Of a stretch of DNA of 64,000 bases, positions 49,509 to 58,571 are shown piece by piece. The translations under genes were made by a program, and so were the position numbers. Numbering within the stretch: position 1 is the stretch's first letter; each line of letters begins with the position of its first letter. Origin of the DNA: Rhizobium leguminosarum (lineage in GTDB: Bacteria > Pseudomonadota > Alphaproteobacteria > Rhizobiales > Rhizobiaceae); assembly GCF_004123835.1 (NCBI RefSeq), contig NZ_MZMU01000024.1:310001-374000 (forward strand). Direction: 5' to 3'. The notes beneath the pieces are model-generated. The model ran no database searches. It was not told the origin of the DNA and saw only the letters and a program-made list of their open reading frames with translations.

Positions 49509-49994
49509 CTATTCGGCTTCGTTGGCGGAATCGGCGTTGAGCTGGCCGTATTTGCTCTCGCCGATTTTCTCGAGCAGGTCGATCTGGGTTTCGAGGAAGT
49601 CGATATGACCTTCCTCGTCCGCCAACAGCTCCTCGAAGAGTTTCATGGAAACGTAGTCGCCGGCGTCATGACAGATATCGCGCGACTTTTTGTAGGCCGC
49701 GCGGGCGTCGTACTCGCCGGCAAGATCGGCTTCCAGAACTTCCTTGACGTTCTGGCCGATGCGCAGAGGTGCAAGAGTCTGCAGATTGGGATGGCCTTCG
49801 AGGAAGATGATGCGTGCAACAAGCCGGTCGGCATGGTGCATCTCTTCGATGGATTCGGCGCGCTCCTTCTTGGCGAGCTTGGTGTAGCCCCAGTCCTCAA
49901 GAAGACGATAATGAACCCAGTATTGGTTGACCGCACCGAGTTCGAGGAACAACGCCTCGTTAAGCCGCTCGATGACCTTTTTGTCGCCTTTCAA
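49509..49994 (-). CDS. bfr: Bacterioferritin
   Basis: A 161-residue ferritin-like subunit, starting at TTG 49994 after GGAGAGCGGACA. The ferroxidase residues Glu18, Glu51, His54, Glu94, Glu127 and His130 and the heme ligand Met52 (ESIEEMHHADRL) are all in place, as is ADEEGHIDFLETQ. It stores iron as a 24-subunit shell. Length equals the classic form. The TTG start fits; longer frames overlap the ferredoxin gene. Forms a pair with the ferredoxin that releases the iron, with a 35-base overlap. Confidence 0.95.
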   Translation of the reverse strand: MKGDKKVIERLNEALFLELGAVNQYWVHYRLLEDWGYTKLAKKERAESIEEMHHADRLVARIIFLEGHPNLQTLAPLRIGQNVKEVLEADLAGEYDARAAYKKSRDICHDAGDYVSMKLFEELLADEEGHIDFLETQIDLLEKIGESKYGQLNADSANEAE

Positions 49995-50271
49995 TGTCCG
50001 CTCTCCTGTTTTCCTCATGGAATTGTTTCAAGCGGGACATGAAATCAAATATTTCGGTCTCCGTCGAGTGGCGACGGGCGTGATATTCCTCGGTTGTCTG
50101 GATAATGATGTCGACCACGTTGGGGAAACAGCCGCAGCAGCGGCCGCGTTTCTCCATGGCGTGGTAGACCTTCGCAGGCACGATAAGCTGCCAACAGTCT
50201 TCATCGAGAAGGTTGGTGATAACCTCCCGGATTTCTTTATCGGTTATATAATTGCAGCTGCAGACGAGCAC
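49960..50271 (-). CDS. Bacterioferritin-associated ferredoxin (Bfd-like)
   Basis: A 103-residue protein starting at GTG 50271. The Bfd [2Fe-2S] motif is MLVCSCNYITDKEIREVI followed by GRCCGCFPNVVDI, with four cysteines in the C-x-C-x(n)-CC-x-C arrangement typical of Bfd. It donates electrons to bacterioferritin to release iron. The C-terminal 35 residues, rich in Glu/Arg/His, are longer than in classical Bfd (about 65) and overlap the bfr start by 35 bases in another frame. A TTGACA at 50329-50334 could be its promoter -35. Regulation by iron is expected but no clear Irr or RirA site was read. Confidence 0.85.
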   Translation of the reverse strand: MLVCSCNYITDKEIREVITNLLDEDCWQLIVPAKVYHAMEKRGRCCGCFPNVVDIIIQTTEEYHARRHSTETEIFDFMSRLKQFHEENRRADIERRQKGHRAA

Positions 50272-50479
50272 GTCTTCATTCCAAACATGACACTGACTAT
50301 CGTGTTTTCTGCTAAAGAAGATGGTGGCTGTCAAGAAAAAATTCGAGTCCCGCAGCATCAAACAGCGGTGTCCGGTGAGGCCTTCATGCATATCGTCCGG
50401 GATTATGCAGCGGTTTCAGGATGATGACGCCATAGGCAAATGAAGGCGCGCCGCATGGTCTGATCGCTGCAATGCATTT

Positions 50480-53400
50480 TTAATGAAAGTTGCGTCCGCG
50501 CGGCATTACCTCAGCGGTTTCCGCCGCACCCGCATGGCGGCCTGTGGCAACCATTCGTTTTTCCAGCTCGGCCCTCTCCTGCACATTTACAAGCTTTTTC
50601 TGCCGCTGATCGGCACCCGGCCTCAGCACCTCGTCTGCCCGCTCGCAGACGCCGAAACGCCGGGCCTCGCGTTGCAGGATACCAAGCGCCGGCGTCATGT
50701 CCTCGATATGCTCTACGACGGTATGGATCACCCCGCTCTGGCTTTGCAGCCTGCCGCGGATTTTCACCAGCCGGGCGCCCATCACGACCGAGCGGTATTT
50801 GTCGAACATTTTCGACCAGACGATCACATTGGCCACGCCGGTCTCGTCTTCCAGCGTCATGAAGATCACGCCTTTGGCCGAACCCGGCCGCTGGCGCACC
50901 AGCACGAGGCCCGCGATCGTCACCCTCTTTCCGTTCGCGACCTTCAACAGATCGACATTGCGTGTGATGCCGGCCTTGCACAATTCCTCACGCAGGAAGG
51001 AGACGGGATGCGCCTTCAGTGACAGGGAGAGATAACGATAGTCCTCGATGACCTGCTCTCCCGGCAGCATTTCCGGCAGTTTCGTCACAGGTTCGGCCTG
51101 GAGGTCGACATGACGGACCTGCTCGAAAAGCGGCAGCTCTTCGGTTGCGCTCCTCACATCCAGCGCCCGCACCGCCCAGAGCGCGTCGCGTCGTGACAGT
51201 TTGAGGGATCGGAACGCATCGGCATCCGCCAGTCGCTCGATGACGGATTTCTGTAGACCGGACCGCAGCCAGAGATCGCGCACCGAACTGTAGCCTTTGC
51301 CTCGATTGCTGACGAGCCGTTCCATATCGTCTGTCGAAAGGCCCTTGATCTGCCGGAAGCCGAGCCGCACCGCATGCCGGGTCTTGATGATCTCGCGCAT
51401 CTCATGATGCCGAAAATCGACGGCATTCCGATCGAAGCTGGCCTCTTCCAGAACGCAATCCCAGTCCGATTCATTGATATCGACCGGCAGGATCCTTACC
51501 CCGTGCTCGCGTGCATCCCGCACCAGCTGCGCCGGCGCATAGAACCCCATCGGCTGGGAGTTCAGCATCGCCGCGCAGAAGACATCGGGATAATAGGCCT
51601 TGAGCCATGAGGAGGCATAGACGAGCAACGCGAAGGAGGCGGCATGGCTTTCCGGAAAACCGTATTCGCCGAAGCCTTTGATCTGGTTGAAACATTGCTG
51701 CGCGAATTCCTGGCCATAACCTTTTGAGACCATTCCCTCGATGAATCGCTTCTCGAAATTGCCGATCGTGCCGGTTCTCTTGAATGTCGCCATCGCTCTG
51801 CGAAGCTTGTCGGCTTCCGCCGGTTTGAAGCCTGCGGCGGTAATGGCGATCTGCATGGCCTGTTCCTGGAACAAGGGCACGCCGAGGGTTCTTTCCAGAA
51901 CCGTTTCCAGCTCCTTGCTCGGATATTTGATCGGAATGTTCTTGGCCCGCTGCTCCCGGCGCTTCAGATAGGGATGCACCATGTCGCCCTGGATAGGTCC
52001 TGGCCGCACGATCGCCACCTCGATGACGAGATCATAGAACACCTTCGGCTTAAGACGCGGCAGCATGCTCATCTGCGCCCGGCTTTCGATCTGGAAGACG
52101 CCGAGCGTATCGGCCCGGCCCATCATCTCGTAAACCGGCTCGCCTTCGTCCCCATGCTCCTTGTTGCCGAGGTCTGCGAGCGTCTTCTTCACGTCGTAAT
52201 GCAATTCAAGCAGCGAGAAGGCCTTCCGCAGGCAGGTCAGCATGCCGAGCGCCAGCACATCCACCTTAAGGATCTTGACGTTATCGAGGTCGTCCTTGTC
52301 CCACTCGATCATGTAGCGATCCGGCATCGCCGTCTTCATGATCGGCACCACCTCATCGAGCCTATCGCGCGTGATGACGAAGCCGCCGACATGCTGGGTG
52401 AGGTGGCGCGGGAACCCGAGAAGTTCGGACGCATACTGAAGAACGTTTCGGGTCACCGGATCCTTGACGTCGAGACCCGCCGCCTTCGCGTCCCGCTCCG
52501 AGAGATTATCCTCCGACCAGCCCCAGACGAGGCTGCTGATCGCCGACTGGACATCCTCCGACAGCCCGAAGGCCTTGGAGACCTCGCGGCCCGCCGAGCG
52601 CGTACGGTAGGTCGTCACCCCCGCCGTCAGCCCAGCATGTTCTATGCCGTATCTTTTATAGATGAACTGGATGACCTCTTCACGCCGGTCATGCTCGAAA
52701 TCGACATCGATATCCGGTGGTTCGTCCCGATCCATCGAAATGAAGCGGTCGAAGAGCAGTGTGCTTTTTTGAGGATCGACTTCCGTTATCTCGAGGCAAT
52801 AGCAGATGACCGAATTTGCCGCCGATCCACGTCCCTGGCACAAGACCTTGAGTTCATAGCGAGCGTGCTGGATGATCCTATGCACCGTCAGGAAATAGGA
52901 GGCATATTTCTTATCCCCAATGAGTTTGAGCTCATAATCGATCTGTTGCGCCACCTTGGGCGGTATACCCTTGGGATAGCGTCTTGCGGCTCCCGCTCTC
53001 GTCAGCCTTTCGAGTGTCTCCTGCGGCGTTTCGCCGGGATCGTTTTCTGGCGGATAATTGTGCTCCAGTTCCTTCAGCGAAAAGGTCAGCCTGTCGAAAA
53101 ATACCTGCGTATTCTCGGCCGCATCAGGATAGTCCCGGAAGATCCGGACCATTTCACGTGAATCCTTGAGGTAGCGCTCGGCATTTGGCGCCAGCAGGAA
53201 TCCGGCTTGCGCTATCTGTACATGCTCCCGGATCGCGATCACGACATCCGAAAGCGGCCGGCGTTCGGGATGATGGTAAAGTGGTTGGTTGGTCGCAATC
53301 AGCGGCACACGGTTTCGGGCAGCAAGCATGGCAAGCACCGCAAAGACCTGCCTGTCGCGGCCGTCATAGGCTGGCGCCAGCGCCATAAAAAAAGCCTTGC

Positions 53401-53944
53401 GGAAGCGTCTGCGAAACCGTTCCAGATAATCCTCCAGCGTCGACTGACCCGCCTGATGATCGACAAGGATGCGATCGGGAACGAGGGCAAGCATCATCTC
53501 GTCCCCCCATTTCATAAGCTCCGCTTCCGTTAGAATGCAGCTTCCCTTGACCGCTTCTTCCTTCAGATTACCGGCGCTCAGAAGACGGCAAAGGTTCGCC
53601 CAGCCCCGCCGGTTACAGGGATAGGCGAGGATATCAGGCGTTCCATCGGAAAAGACGAGACGGGCGCCCGGCTGAATCCGGATGGGATCGAAGATCTCCT
53701 CCTCTTTTCCTTCCTTCTTCGCCTGGGCCATAATCGCATCCCTGTTCTTGTATCTCTCCTCAAGCTGCTCCGCCTGCGCATGCGCCCGCACGACGCCTGC
53801 AACCGAATTCCGGTCCGCAATCCCGAGACCGCCGAGCCGTAGACGAGCAGCCTGCACGACCATCTCCTCAGGGCCAGAGGCGCCTTCAAGAAACGAGAAA
53901 TTCGTCCTTGTGCCGATCTCGAAGAATGCGCGCACGGTTGTCAT
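50480..53944 (-). CDS. dnaE2: Error-prone DNA polymerase DnaE2
   Basis: A 1154-residue C-family polymerase used in SOS mutagenesis. The PHP-like N-terminus FFEIGTRTNFSFLEGASGPEEMV, the catalytic DEPPDIDVDFEHDRREEVI near residue 413, PGPIQGDMVHPYLKRR and GFPESHAASFALLVYASSWLKAYYP identify DnaE2, which lacks the tau-binding tail of the replicative enzyme. The start ATG at 53944 overlaps the imuB stop (ATGA), making imuA-imuB-dnaE2 one operon. The C-terminus after about residue 1060 is longer and more basic than in many homologues. Acts with ImuB at the sliding clamp. Confidence 0.95.
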   Translation of the reverse strand: MTTVRAFFEIGTRTNFSFLEGASGPEEMVVQAARLRLGGLGIADRNSVAGVVRAHAQAEQLEERYKNRDAIMAQAKKEGKEEEIFDPIRIQPGARLVFSDGTPDILAYPCNRRGWANLCRLLSAGNLKEEAVKGSCILTEAELMKWGDEMMLALVPDRILVDHQAGQSTLEDYLERFRRRFRKAFFMALAPAYDGRDRQVFAVLAMLAARNRVPLIATNQPLYHHPERRPLSDVVIAIREHVQIAQAGFLLAPNAERYLKDSREMVRIFRDYPDAAENTQVFFDRLTFSLKELEHNYPPENDPGETPQETLERLTRAGAARRYPKGIPPKVAQQIDYELKLIGDKKYASYFLTVHRIIQHARYELKVLCQGRGSAANSVICYCLEITEVDPQKSTLLFDRFISMDRDEPPDIDVDFEHDRREEVIQFIYKRYGIEHAGLTAGVTTYRTRSAGREVSKAFGLSEDVQSAISSLVWGWSEDNLSERDAKAAGLDVKDPVTRNVLQYASELLGFPRHLTQHVGGFVITRDRLDEVVPIMKTAMPDRYMIEWDKDDLDNVKILKVDVLALGMLTCLRKAFSLLELHYDVKKTLADLGNKEHGDEGEPVYEMMGRADTLGVFQIESRAQMSMLPRLKPKVFYDLVIEVAIVRPGPIQGDMVHPYLKRREQRAKNIPIKYPSKELETVLERTLGVPLFQEQAMQIAITAAGFKPAEADKLRRAMATFKRTGTIGNFEKRFIEGMVSKGYGQEFAQQCFNQIKGFGEYGFPESHAASFALLVYASSWLKAYYPDVFCAAMLNSQPMGFYAPAQLVRDAREHGVRILPVDINESDWDCVLEEASFDRNAVDFRHHEMREIIKTRHAVRLGFRQIKGLSTDDMERLVSNRGKGYSSVRDLWLRSGLQKSVIERLADADAFRSLKLSRRDALWAVRALDVRSATEELPLFEQVRHVDLQAEPVTKLPEMLPGEQVIEDYRYLSLSLKAHPVSFLREELCKAGITRNVDLLKVANGKRVTIAGLVLVRQRPGSAKGVIFMTLEDETGVANVIVWSKMFDKYRSVVMGARLVKIRGRLQSQSGVIHTVVEHIEDMTPALGILQREARRFGVCERADEVLRPGADQRQKKLVNVQERAELEKRMVATGRHAGAAETAEVMPRGRNFH

Positions 53945-55551
53945 GCGAACACGCCATGCATGAACCAGCGAGGATCAAGCTCCTGACCATAAAAGCCCCG
54001 CCGATAGATCCAGAAGCGATGTCCGGTCTCATCCTCGATACGGAAATAGTCACGCGCCTCGGCTTCATTCCCATCGATCCACCACTCCATGGCAATCCGT
54101 TCCGGCCCTTCGCTTCTTGCCACCTGATGCTGAATGCGCCGCCAGCGGAAGATCTGCGGCGGACCATCGGGCACTTCGGCAAGTATGGTCTCGACGGGCT
54201 CCGGCGTTGCAAAGAGCCGCAGCGGGCGCTCTTCGCGGAAAGGAAGCTGGATGTCCTGCGCTGCCTTCCGCCTGGGAAGGCTCTCCATCACAGGAACCGT
54301 GATGACGGCGCGTTCCGGCACATGGCTCTCGCGGAGCTGAAAGCTTTGCAGGCAATCCGCACCAAGCCGGGCCGAGACCCGGTCGACGAAGGCCGAAAGC
54401 GAGATCTCCCCCTGCCGGTCGCCCTCGAAATCACCCTGCGTCTCGTTGAAGGGATCGTGCCGCAACACATTCAACCGCAGGATCTCGAAACCATAGCCGG
54501 CATCGAGATCGTCATAGACCGCCTGCAATCGCTCGGAAAAAAGTCCGGCGATGAACTTTGGTTCGCGAAGCGGCTGCGAAGCGCCGACGGAGATACGAAA
54601 GACCCTGCCGTCGACGCGGAACAGGACCAGTTCGAACACCCGCCCGCCAGCCCCCCGCGCCTCCAGCGACGGCTGCAGCGATAAGGCGACCTGCCTGGTG
54701 ACGGCAAGGATCTGCTCTTCCGTCCCGATGGGCTCGATCAGCCGGCTTTCGGCCGAGAGGCTGGCAACAGGACGCCGGGGCGAGACCGGCTCCTCTTCAC
54801 GTCCCAGCGCCTGGTCGAGACGCAGAAGCAGCTCCGGGCCGAACCGGCGGGTCAGCGGCGCTCGCGGCGCATCGATGACGTCGCCGATATATTTCAGACC
54901 GAGCTTCTTCAAGGCATCGACGGTTTGTCCTTCCAGCCGCAAGGCTGCAACCGGCAAGGACATCAGCACATGTTCCGTCTCTTCGTCCTCGATCACGCCG
55001 CCTTGCCCGAAGCGGGACGCGGCCCAGGAAAGGCCGGGCGACGATGAGATCGCGCCGCGGGCATCGAACCCCATATGAAAAAGCCGCGACAGCACATCCT
55101 TGAGAAGCGCCTTTTCACCGCCGAAAAGATGGGCGCAGCCGCTAATGTCGAGAAACAGGCCGTCCTTGCCGTCAAACGCCACCAGCGGCGTATAGCGGTC
55201 ACACCAGTCGGCAATTGCCTCCAGCAACCGGCGGTCGGCCGCCGGATCCTCTTCCGCGACCTCGAGCATGGGGTACATGGCGCGCGCTTCGGCAACGCCC
55301 AGATCCTTCCTCAACCCCAGCCTCTCGGCCAACTCGTCCAGTGCCGTCAGCCGCATGGCATTGTTGAGCTTGCCGGAACAGACGATAGGCGGCGTCTCAG
55401 GACGCCCTTTCGAACGCCAGGAGAGCCCCCATCGCCTGCGGGCGATGCGGTCCGTTGGCAGATGCGGGAAGCTGAGCGCCAGAATGCGCTGACTGTTCGC
55501 CTGGAGGACGAACGAGGTTTGGTTCGGCGACAGGGAGAAATTCGCGTTCAT
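53941..55551 (-). CDS. imuB: ImuB, inactive Y-family polymerase accessory
   Basis: A 536-residue Y-family relative. QRILALSFPHLPTDRIARRRW replaces the DxDxFFA site of active enzymes and FDGKDGLFLDISGC replaces SxDEAYLD, so the catalytic carboxylates are missing, as in known ImuB, which acts as clamp-binding platform for DnaE2. ATG 55551 lies after GGAGTGG; the first 20 residues precede the conserved core. It overlaps imuA by 155 bases in another frame and dnaE2 by four. Confidence 0.92.
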   Translation of the reverse strand: MNANFSLSPNQTSFVLQANSQRILALSFPHLPTDRIARRRWGLSWRSKGRPETPPIVCSGKLNNAMRLTALDELAERLGLRKDLGVAEARAMYPMLEVAEEDPAADRRLLEAIADWCDRYTPLVAFDGKDGLFLDISGCAHLFGGEKALLKDVLSRLFHMGFDARGAISSSPGLSWAASRFGQGGVIEDEETEHVLMSLPVAALRLEGQTVDALKKLGLKYIGDVIDAPRAPLTRRFGPELLLRLDQALGREEEPVSPRRPVASLSAESRLIEPIGTEEQILAVTRQVALSLQPSLEARGAGGRVFELVLFRVDGRVFRISVGASQPLREPKFIAGLFSERLQAVYDDLDAGYGFEILRLNVLRHDPFNETQGDFEGDRQGEISLSAFVDRVSARLGADCLQSFQLRESHVPERAVITVPVMESLPRRKAAQDIQLPFREERPLRLFATPEPVETILAEVPDGPPQIFRWRRIQHQVARSEGPERIAMEWWIDGNEAEARDYFRIEDETGHRFWIYRRGFYGQELDPRWFMHGVFA

Positions 55552-56341
55552 GGGGATTCCACTCCAGAAGAAAGGAGAGCGGGGCCGGACTGCGGCTCTT
55601 CTCCAGCGTCAGACGGAAAATCGGATTGCCGATGCTGCCGGAAAGTGTCGATCCATCCGGCAACGACCGCAGAGCGGACGGGGCTGGTTCGACATGCAGA
55701 CGGAAGGCCGCACTGCTTGCCTCCTCCGCTCCGGCCTGACGGACAAGAAAGAGCGGACGGCGGGCGGCATGCGCCCTGAGACTGAGCCGGCGGCTTTCGG
55801 TCAGGCCGAAATGGACGGGATTGCCCCGCACTTCGAAGATGACGGCCGAGAAGGCAGCGCTTTCCACCGCCACCTCCGCCAGCCAGAGGGCCTCGTCCAG
55901 CTTGCGCGGCGCCGCATGGAGAAACCGCTCCGGGCTCAGTCCGAAATCCCGAAGCCCGGGGGCATAGGGACGGCCGGCCTCCAGCGTGCCGACGGCATCG
56001 CCGATCCAGAGCAACGGCAGAAGGCAGCCGGCATCCGCTTCCTGTTTTTGCAGCCGCGCGGCAACAGCCATCGCAAGCCCGCTTGCAGCACCGGCATCGC
56101 GAGACAGAGCGGAACGGAATTCGGTGATCGCATCGAGCGGCAGGCCGCCTTCCAGCGCCCCGTCGAGAACCTCCACCCCAAACGGCAGGGGCGGCAGCGT
56201 GCGCTCCTGGCGGGTCTTACGTCCTTCCGCCAGGGCTTCCCGTTCCGCTGCGGCAAGCGCCGGCGCGGGCCTTCCCTCCAGTCTGGCGATGGTTTCGCGG
56301 AGCGCAAAAAGCCGCTCGCGCGCCAGGGCGTGCTGCGCCAT
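55397..56341 (-). CDS. imuA: ImuA, RecA-like SOS mutagenesis factor
   Basis: A 314-residue RecA-fold protein from ATG 56341. LPPLPFGVEVLDGALEGGLPLDAITEF is the ImuA/SulA-like segment, and LLPLLWIGDAVGTLEAGRPYAPGL the Walker-B-like region; the Walker A site is degenerate. ImuA and ImuB act with DnaE2 in translesion synthesis and induced mutagenesis. The upstream SOS box is 20 bases from the start. Its C-terminal 50 residues overlap the imuB start. Confidence 0.9.
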   Translation of the reverse strand: MAQHALARERLFALRETIARLEGRPAPALAAAEREALAEGRKTRQERTLPPLPFGVEVLDGALEGGLPLDAITEFRSALSRDAGAASGLAMAVAARLQKQEADAGCLLPLLWIGDAVGTLEAGRPYAPGLRDFGLSPERFLHAAPRKLDEALWLAEVAVESAAFSAVIFEVRGNPVHFGLTESRRLSLRAHAARRPLFLVRQAGAEEASSAAFRLHVEPAPSALRSLPDGSTLSGSIGNPIFRLTLEKSRSPAPLSFLLEWNPHEREFLPVAEPNLVRPPGEQSAHSGAQLPASANGPHRPQAMGALLAFERAS

Positions 56342-56361
56342 GGCGTTCTCCGATCCGTCTT

Positions 56362-56376
56362 GTTCCTGTTATGTTC
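56362..56376. promoter_or_regulatory. LexA/SOS box of the imuA-imuB-dnaE2 operon
   Basis: GTTC-CTGTTAT-GTTC is an exact match to the alphaproteobacterial LexA direct repeat GTTC-N7-GTTC. It lies 20 bases upstream of imuA, where repressor would block the promoter until DNA damage. Confidence 0.9.
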
Positions 56377-56502
56377 TTATAGATTCCAGAGAGCTAATGA
56401 AGAGTCAACGGCCATTTTCTATGAAAATATTCCTGCCTTTGATTCCGCACTCGAAAATCGGCAATAAAGGTTCTATATGGGCCCGCAAAGGAAGGAATAT
56501 TC

Positions 56503-56940
56503 ATGGCCCGCATAGACCAGAGCGATGATTGGCGGGACCGCCATGCGCCGACGATCAGCACCTTCGAGTCGCTGGCCATGGAGGCCTATAGCCATTTGCC
56601 GGATGAATTTCGCCAGCTGACGACCAACCTCACGATCGAGATCGAAGATTTCCCCGATGACGACGTTTTCGAGGACATGGCGCTGGAAACCCCTTTCGAT
56701 CTGCTCGGCCTTTTCGAGGGCAGGGGCATTTCCGAACGTTTCACGCTGGAAACCGGCGAGATGCCGAACCGCATCCGCCTCTACCGCCGTCCCATTCTCG
56801 ACTACTGGGCTGAAAACGACGAGACACTCGGCGATATCATCACCCACGTCCTGATCCACGAGATCGGCCACCATTTCGGGCTGAGCGACGATGACATGGA
56901 GCGGATCGAGGCAAGCGCCGAGGAAGCCGCCGAGCGCTAA
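56503..56940 (+). CDS. Zincin-like metallopeptidase family protein (DUF1025 type)
   Basis: A 145-residue acidic protein with HEIGHHFGLSDDDMERIE at residues 118-135. This is an H-E-x-x-H-x-x-x-x-x-[D] zinc site of the small metallopeptidase-like family common in alphaproteobacteria. Upstream segment PTISTFESLAMEAYSHLPDEF is typical. No signal peptide is seen. Biological substrate unknown. Divergent from imuA with about 160 bases in between, which also holds the SOS box, so DNA-damage control of this gene is possible but unproven. Confidence 0.82.
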   Translation: MARIDQSDDWRDRHAPTISTFESLAMEAYSHLPDEFRQLTTNLTIEIEDFPDDDVFEDMALETPFDLLGLFEGRGISERFTLETGEMPNRIRLYRRPILDYWAENDETLGDIITHVLIHEIGHHFGLSDDDMERIEASAEEAAER

Positions 56941-56944
56941 AACC

Positions 56945-57151
56945 TCACTGCTCGGAGAGTTTCATCTCAGGATCGTAGTCCTTGCCTTCGACATGCTTGA
57001 CGACGGCCTGGCCGCACTGCATCGCACCGGTTGCGGCATTGAAGGCATAGGTCGGCGAGCCCTCCAGCGACCAGCCCTTGTTGAGGACGGCGGTGACCTT
57101 GTGGCAGAAGGAAGCATCGTCGGGACCGGTCAGGAAGCGGTAGAGTTTCAT
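56945..57151 (-). CDS. DUF1737 small protein
   Basis: A 68-residue protein starting MKLYRFLTGPDDASFCHKVT, with KGWSLEGSPTYAFNAATGAMQCGQAVVK as the DUF1737 core (one copy; the family has roughly 55 residues). Function unknown. Its ATG at 57151 overlaps the end of the CoA-lyase gene on the same strand; a GTG at 57154 is an alternative. Convergent with the metallopeptidase gene, with four bases between stops. Confidence 0.8.
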   Translation of the reverse strand: MKLYRFLTGPDDASFCHKVTAVLNKGWSLEGSPTYAFNAATGAMQCGQAVVKHVEGKDYDPEMKLSEQ

Positions 57152-58071
57152 CACATCGTCTTTCGTGCTGCAGCCTGGCGGGCTGCGATCAGACGCGCTT
57201 TATGGACCAGACTTTCCGCCTGGACAAGATGCAGCCGCTCGACCATCCGTCCGCCTGCATTGATGACGTTCAGCCCGTCGGAGGCGGGATCGGCAAAGGC
57301 CGATATGATCGCCTCCGCTTCCGCAATCGCTGCCTGATCCGGGCCGAAATGGCGGTTGGCGGGCTCGATCTGCGCCGGATGGATCAGCATCTTGCCGGCA
57401 AAGCCCATGGCCCGGCCCTGCAGACATTCGGCATCGAAACCCTGTTCGTCCCTGAAATCGTTGAAGACGCTGTCGATCGCATCGAGCCCGTAGGCGCTGA
57501 CCGCAAGGACGACCTGCATCAGCCACGGCACGAGATAGCTCCGCCCCGGCTGCGGCAGCACGCCGGTTTCCTTGCGCAGGTCGTTGAGCCCGACGACGAG
57601 ACAATCGAGCCGTGAGCCCGGCGTGCGCCCAGCTTCGGCGATCGCCGCCGCATTGAGGATGCCGCGCGGTGTCTCGATCATCGCCCAGATGCGCAGATCT
57701 TCCGGTGCATCGGCCTCGGAGAGAAGGTCACTGAGCGCCACGACATCCTGCGGCTCGTCGACCTTCGGCAGCAGCACAGCATCGGGACCAAGCGCCGTCA
57801 CCAGCTCCATGTCCGCCAGGCCGAAATCGGTGGACAGACTGTTGATGCGGATGATCCGCTCCTTGCCTTGGAGCGGCCGAGCCGAAAAGAAATTCCTCAG
57901 GTTGTCCCGCGCTTCCGCCTTCTTTTCCGGCGCCACGGAATCCTCAAGATCGAAGATAACCGCATCGCAATCGACCGCATGGGTTTTTTCGAGGGCGCGG
58001 GGATTGATGGCAGGCACGCTCAGCACCGAACGGCGCAGGCGGATGGAGCGGGTCGTCGGGTTTCGGCTCAT
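57151..58071 (-). CDS. HpcH/HpaI-type CoA-ester lyase (CitE-like)
   Basis: A 306-residue TIM-barrel lyase. RRSVLSVPAINPRALEKTHAVDCDAVIFDLEDSVAP and IRINSLSTDFGLADMELV at the N-terminal half, IWAMIETPRGILNAAAI (metal Glu) and GFAGKMLIHPAQIEPANRHF mark the CitE/malyl-CoA lyase branch of HpcH. It may cleave malyl-CoA, citramalyl-CoA or beta-methylmalyl-CoA; a rhizobial role in acyl-CoA or glyoxylate metabolism is plausible. No partner enzymes adjoin it. The DUF1737 gene follows with overlapping ends. Confidence 0.85.
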   Translation of the reverse strand: MSRNPTTRSIRLRRSVLSVPAINPRALEKTHAVDCDAVIFDLEDSVAPEKKAEARDNLRNFFSARPLQGKERIIRINSLSTDFGLADMELVTALGPDAVLLPKVDEPQDVVALSDLLSEADAPEDLRIWAMIETPRGILNAAAIAEAGRTPGSRLDCLVVGLNDLRKETGVLPQPGRSYLVPWLMQVVLAVSAYGLDAIDSVFNDFRDEQGFDAECLQGRAMGFAGKMLIHPAQIEPANRHFGPDQAAIAEAEAIISAFADPASDGLNVINAGGRMVERLHLVQAESLVHKARLIAARQAAARKTM

Positions 58072-58208
58072 GGCGAATTAGTGCCAAGCTTTGAAAGCCG
58101 AAGCAAGCAGCCCACCCCAGAACATCTAGCAGAACAACAAAAAGCCATGCTTGCCTTGCAGAGAGGAAAGAGAAGGACCACATTCCTTTCCGAAGAAAGG
58201 TCTCTAAC

Positions 58209-58442
58209 ATGCAGAACATTCGCTCCATCTTCCTCATGCTTGCCGGCGCCACCGTTTTCGTGGCCATGTTGCTTCTCACCTTTTCGGTGACGCTTGCCGT
58301 CGGCGGCATCCTGACCGTGCTCATGGTCGGACGCGCGCTTTCGATGAAGATGAAGCCCGCTCCGGTCCGCGCCAAGGCAAATAACGGTAAGCCGGAGATG
58401 CGGGTGTGGAACGACGGCCGCGGCACGATCATCGATCTCTGA
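58209..58442 (+). CDS. Small membrane protein, 77 residues, unknown
   Basis: A 77-residue protein starting at ATG 58209. Two adjacent hydrophobic stretches (SIFLMLAGATVFVAMLLLTF and VTLAVGGILTVLMVGRAL) form one or two helices near the N-terminus, followed by a basic cytoplasmic tail PAPVRAKANNGKPEMRVW and an acidic end. Homologues appear in rhizobia as unnamed proteins. Function unknown. Divergent from the CoA-lyase gene. Confidence 0.7.
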   Translation: MQNIRSIFLMLAGATVFVAMLLLTFSVTLAVGGILTVLMVGRALSMKMKPAPVRAKANNGKPEMRVWNDGRGTIIDL

Positions 58443-58571
58443 TCACCTTTTCGCTGAAAATTTTGGTTCGCCGAAAGATTTCGGCCGACACTGTCGGATC
58501 ACGCTTCCATGCTACGTCCTTGAAGCAGCCAGGCATTCAGCCGGCGTTCAAAAAACGAATGGAGGACAAGC

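Noticed and set aside
53150..53165. Second CACGTG-centred site within dnaE2
   Set aside because: Only 12 of 16 positions match parS, and it lies within conserved coding sequence, so it is more likely chance.
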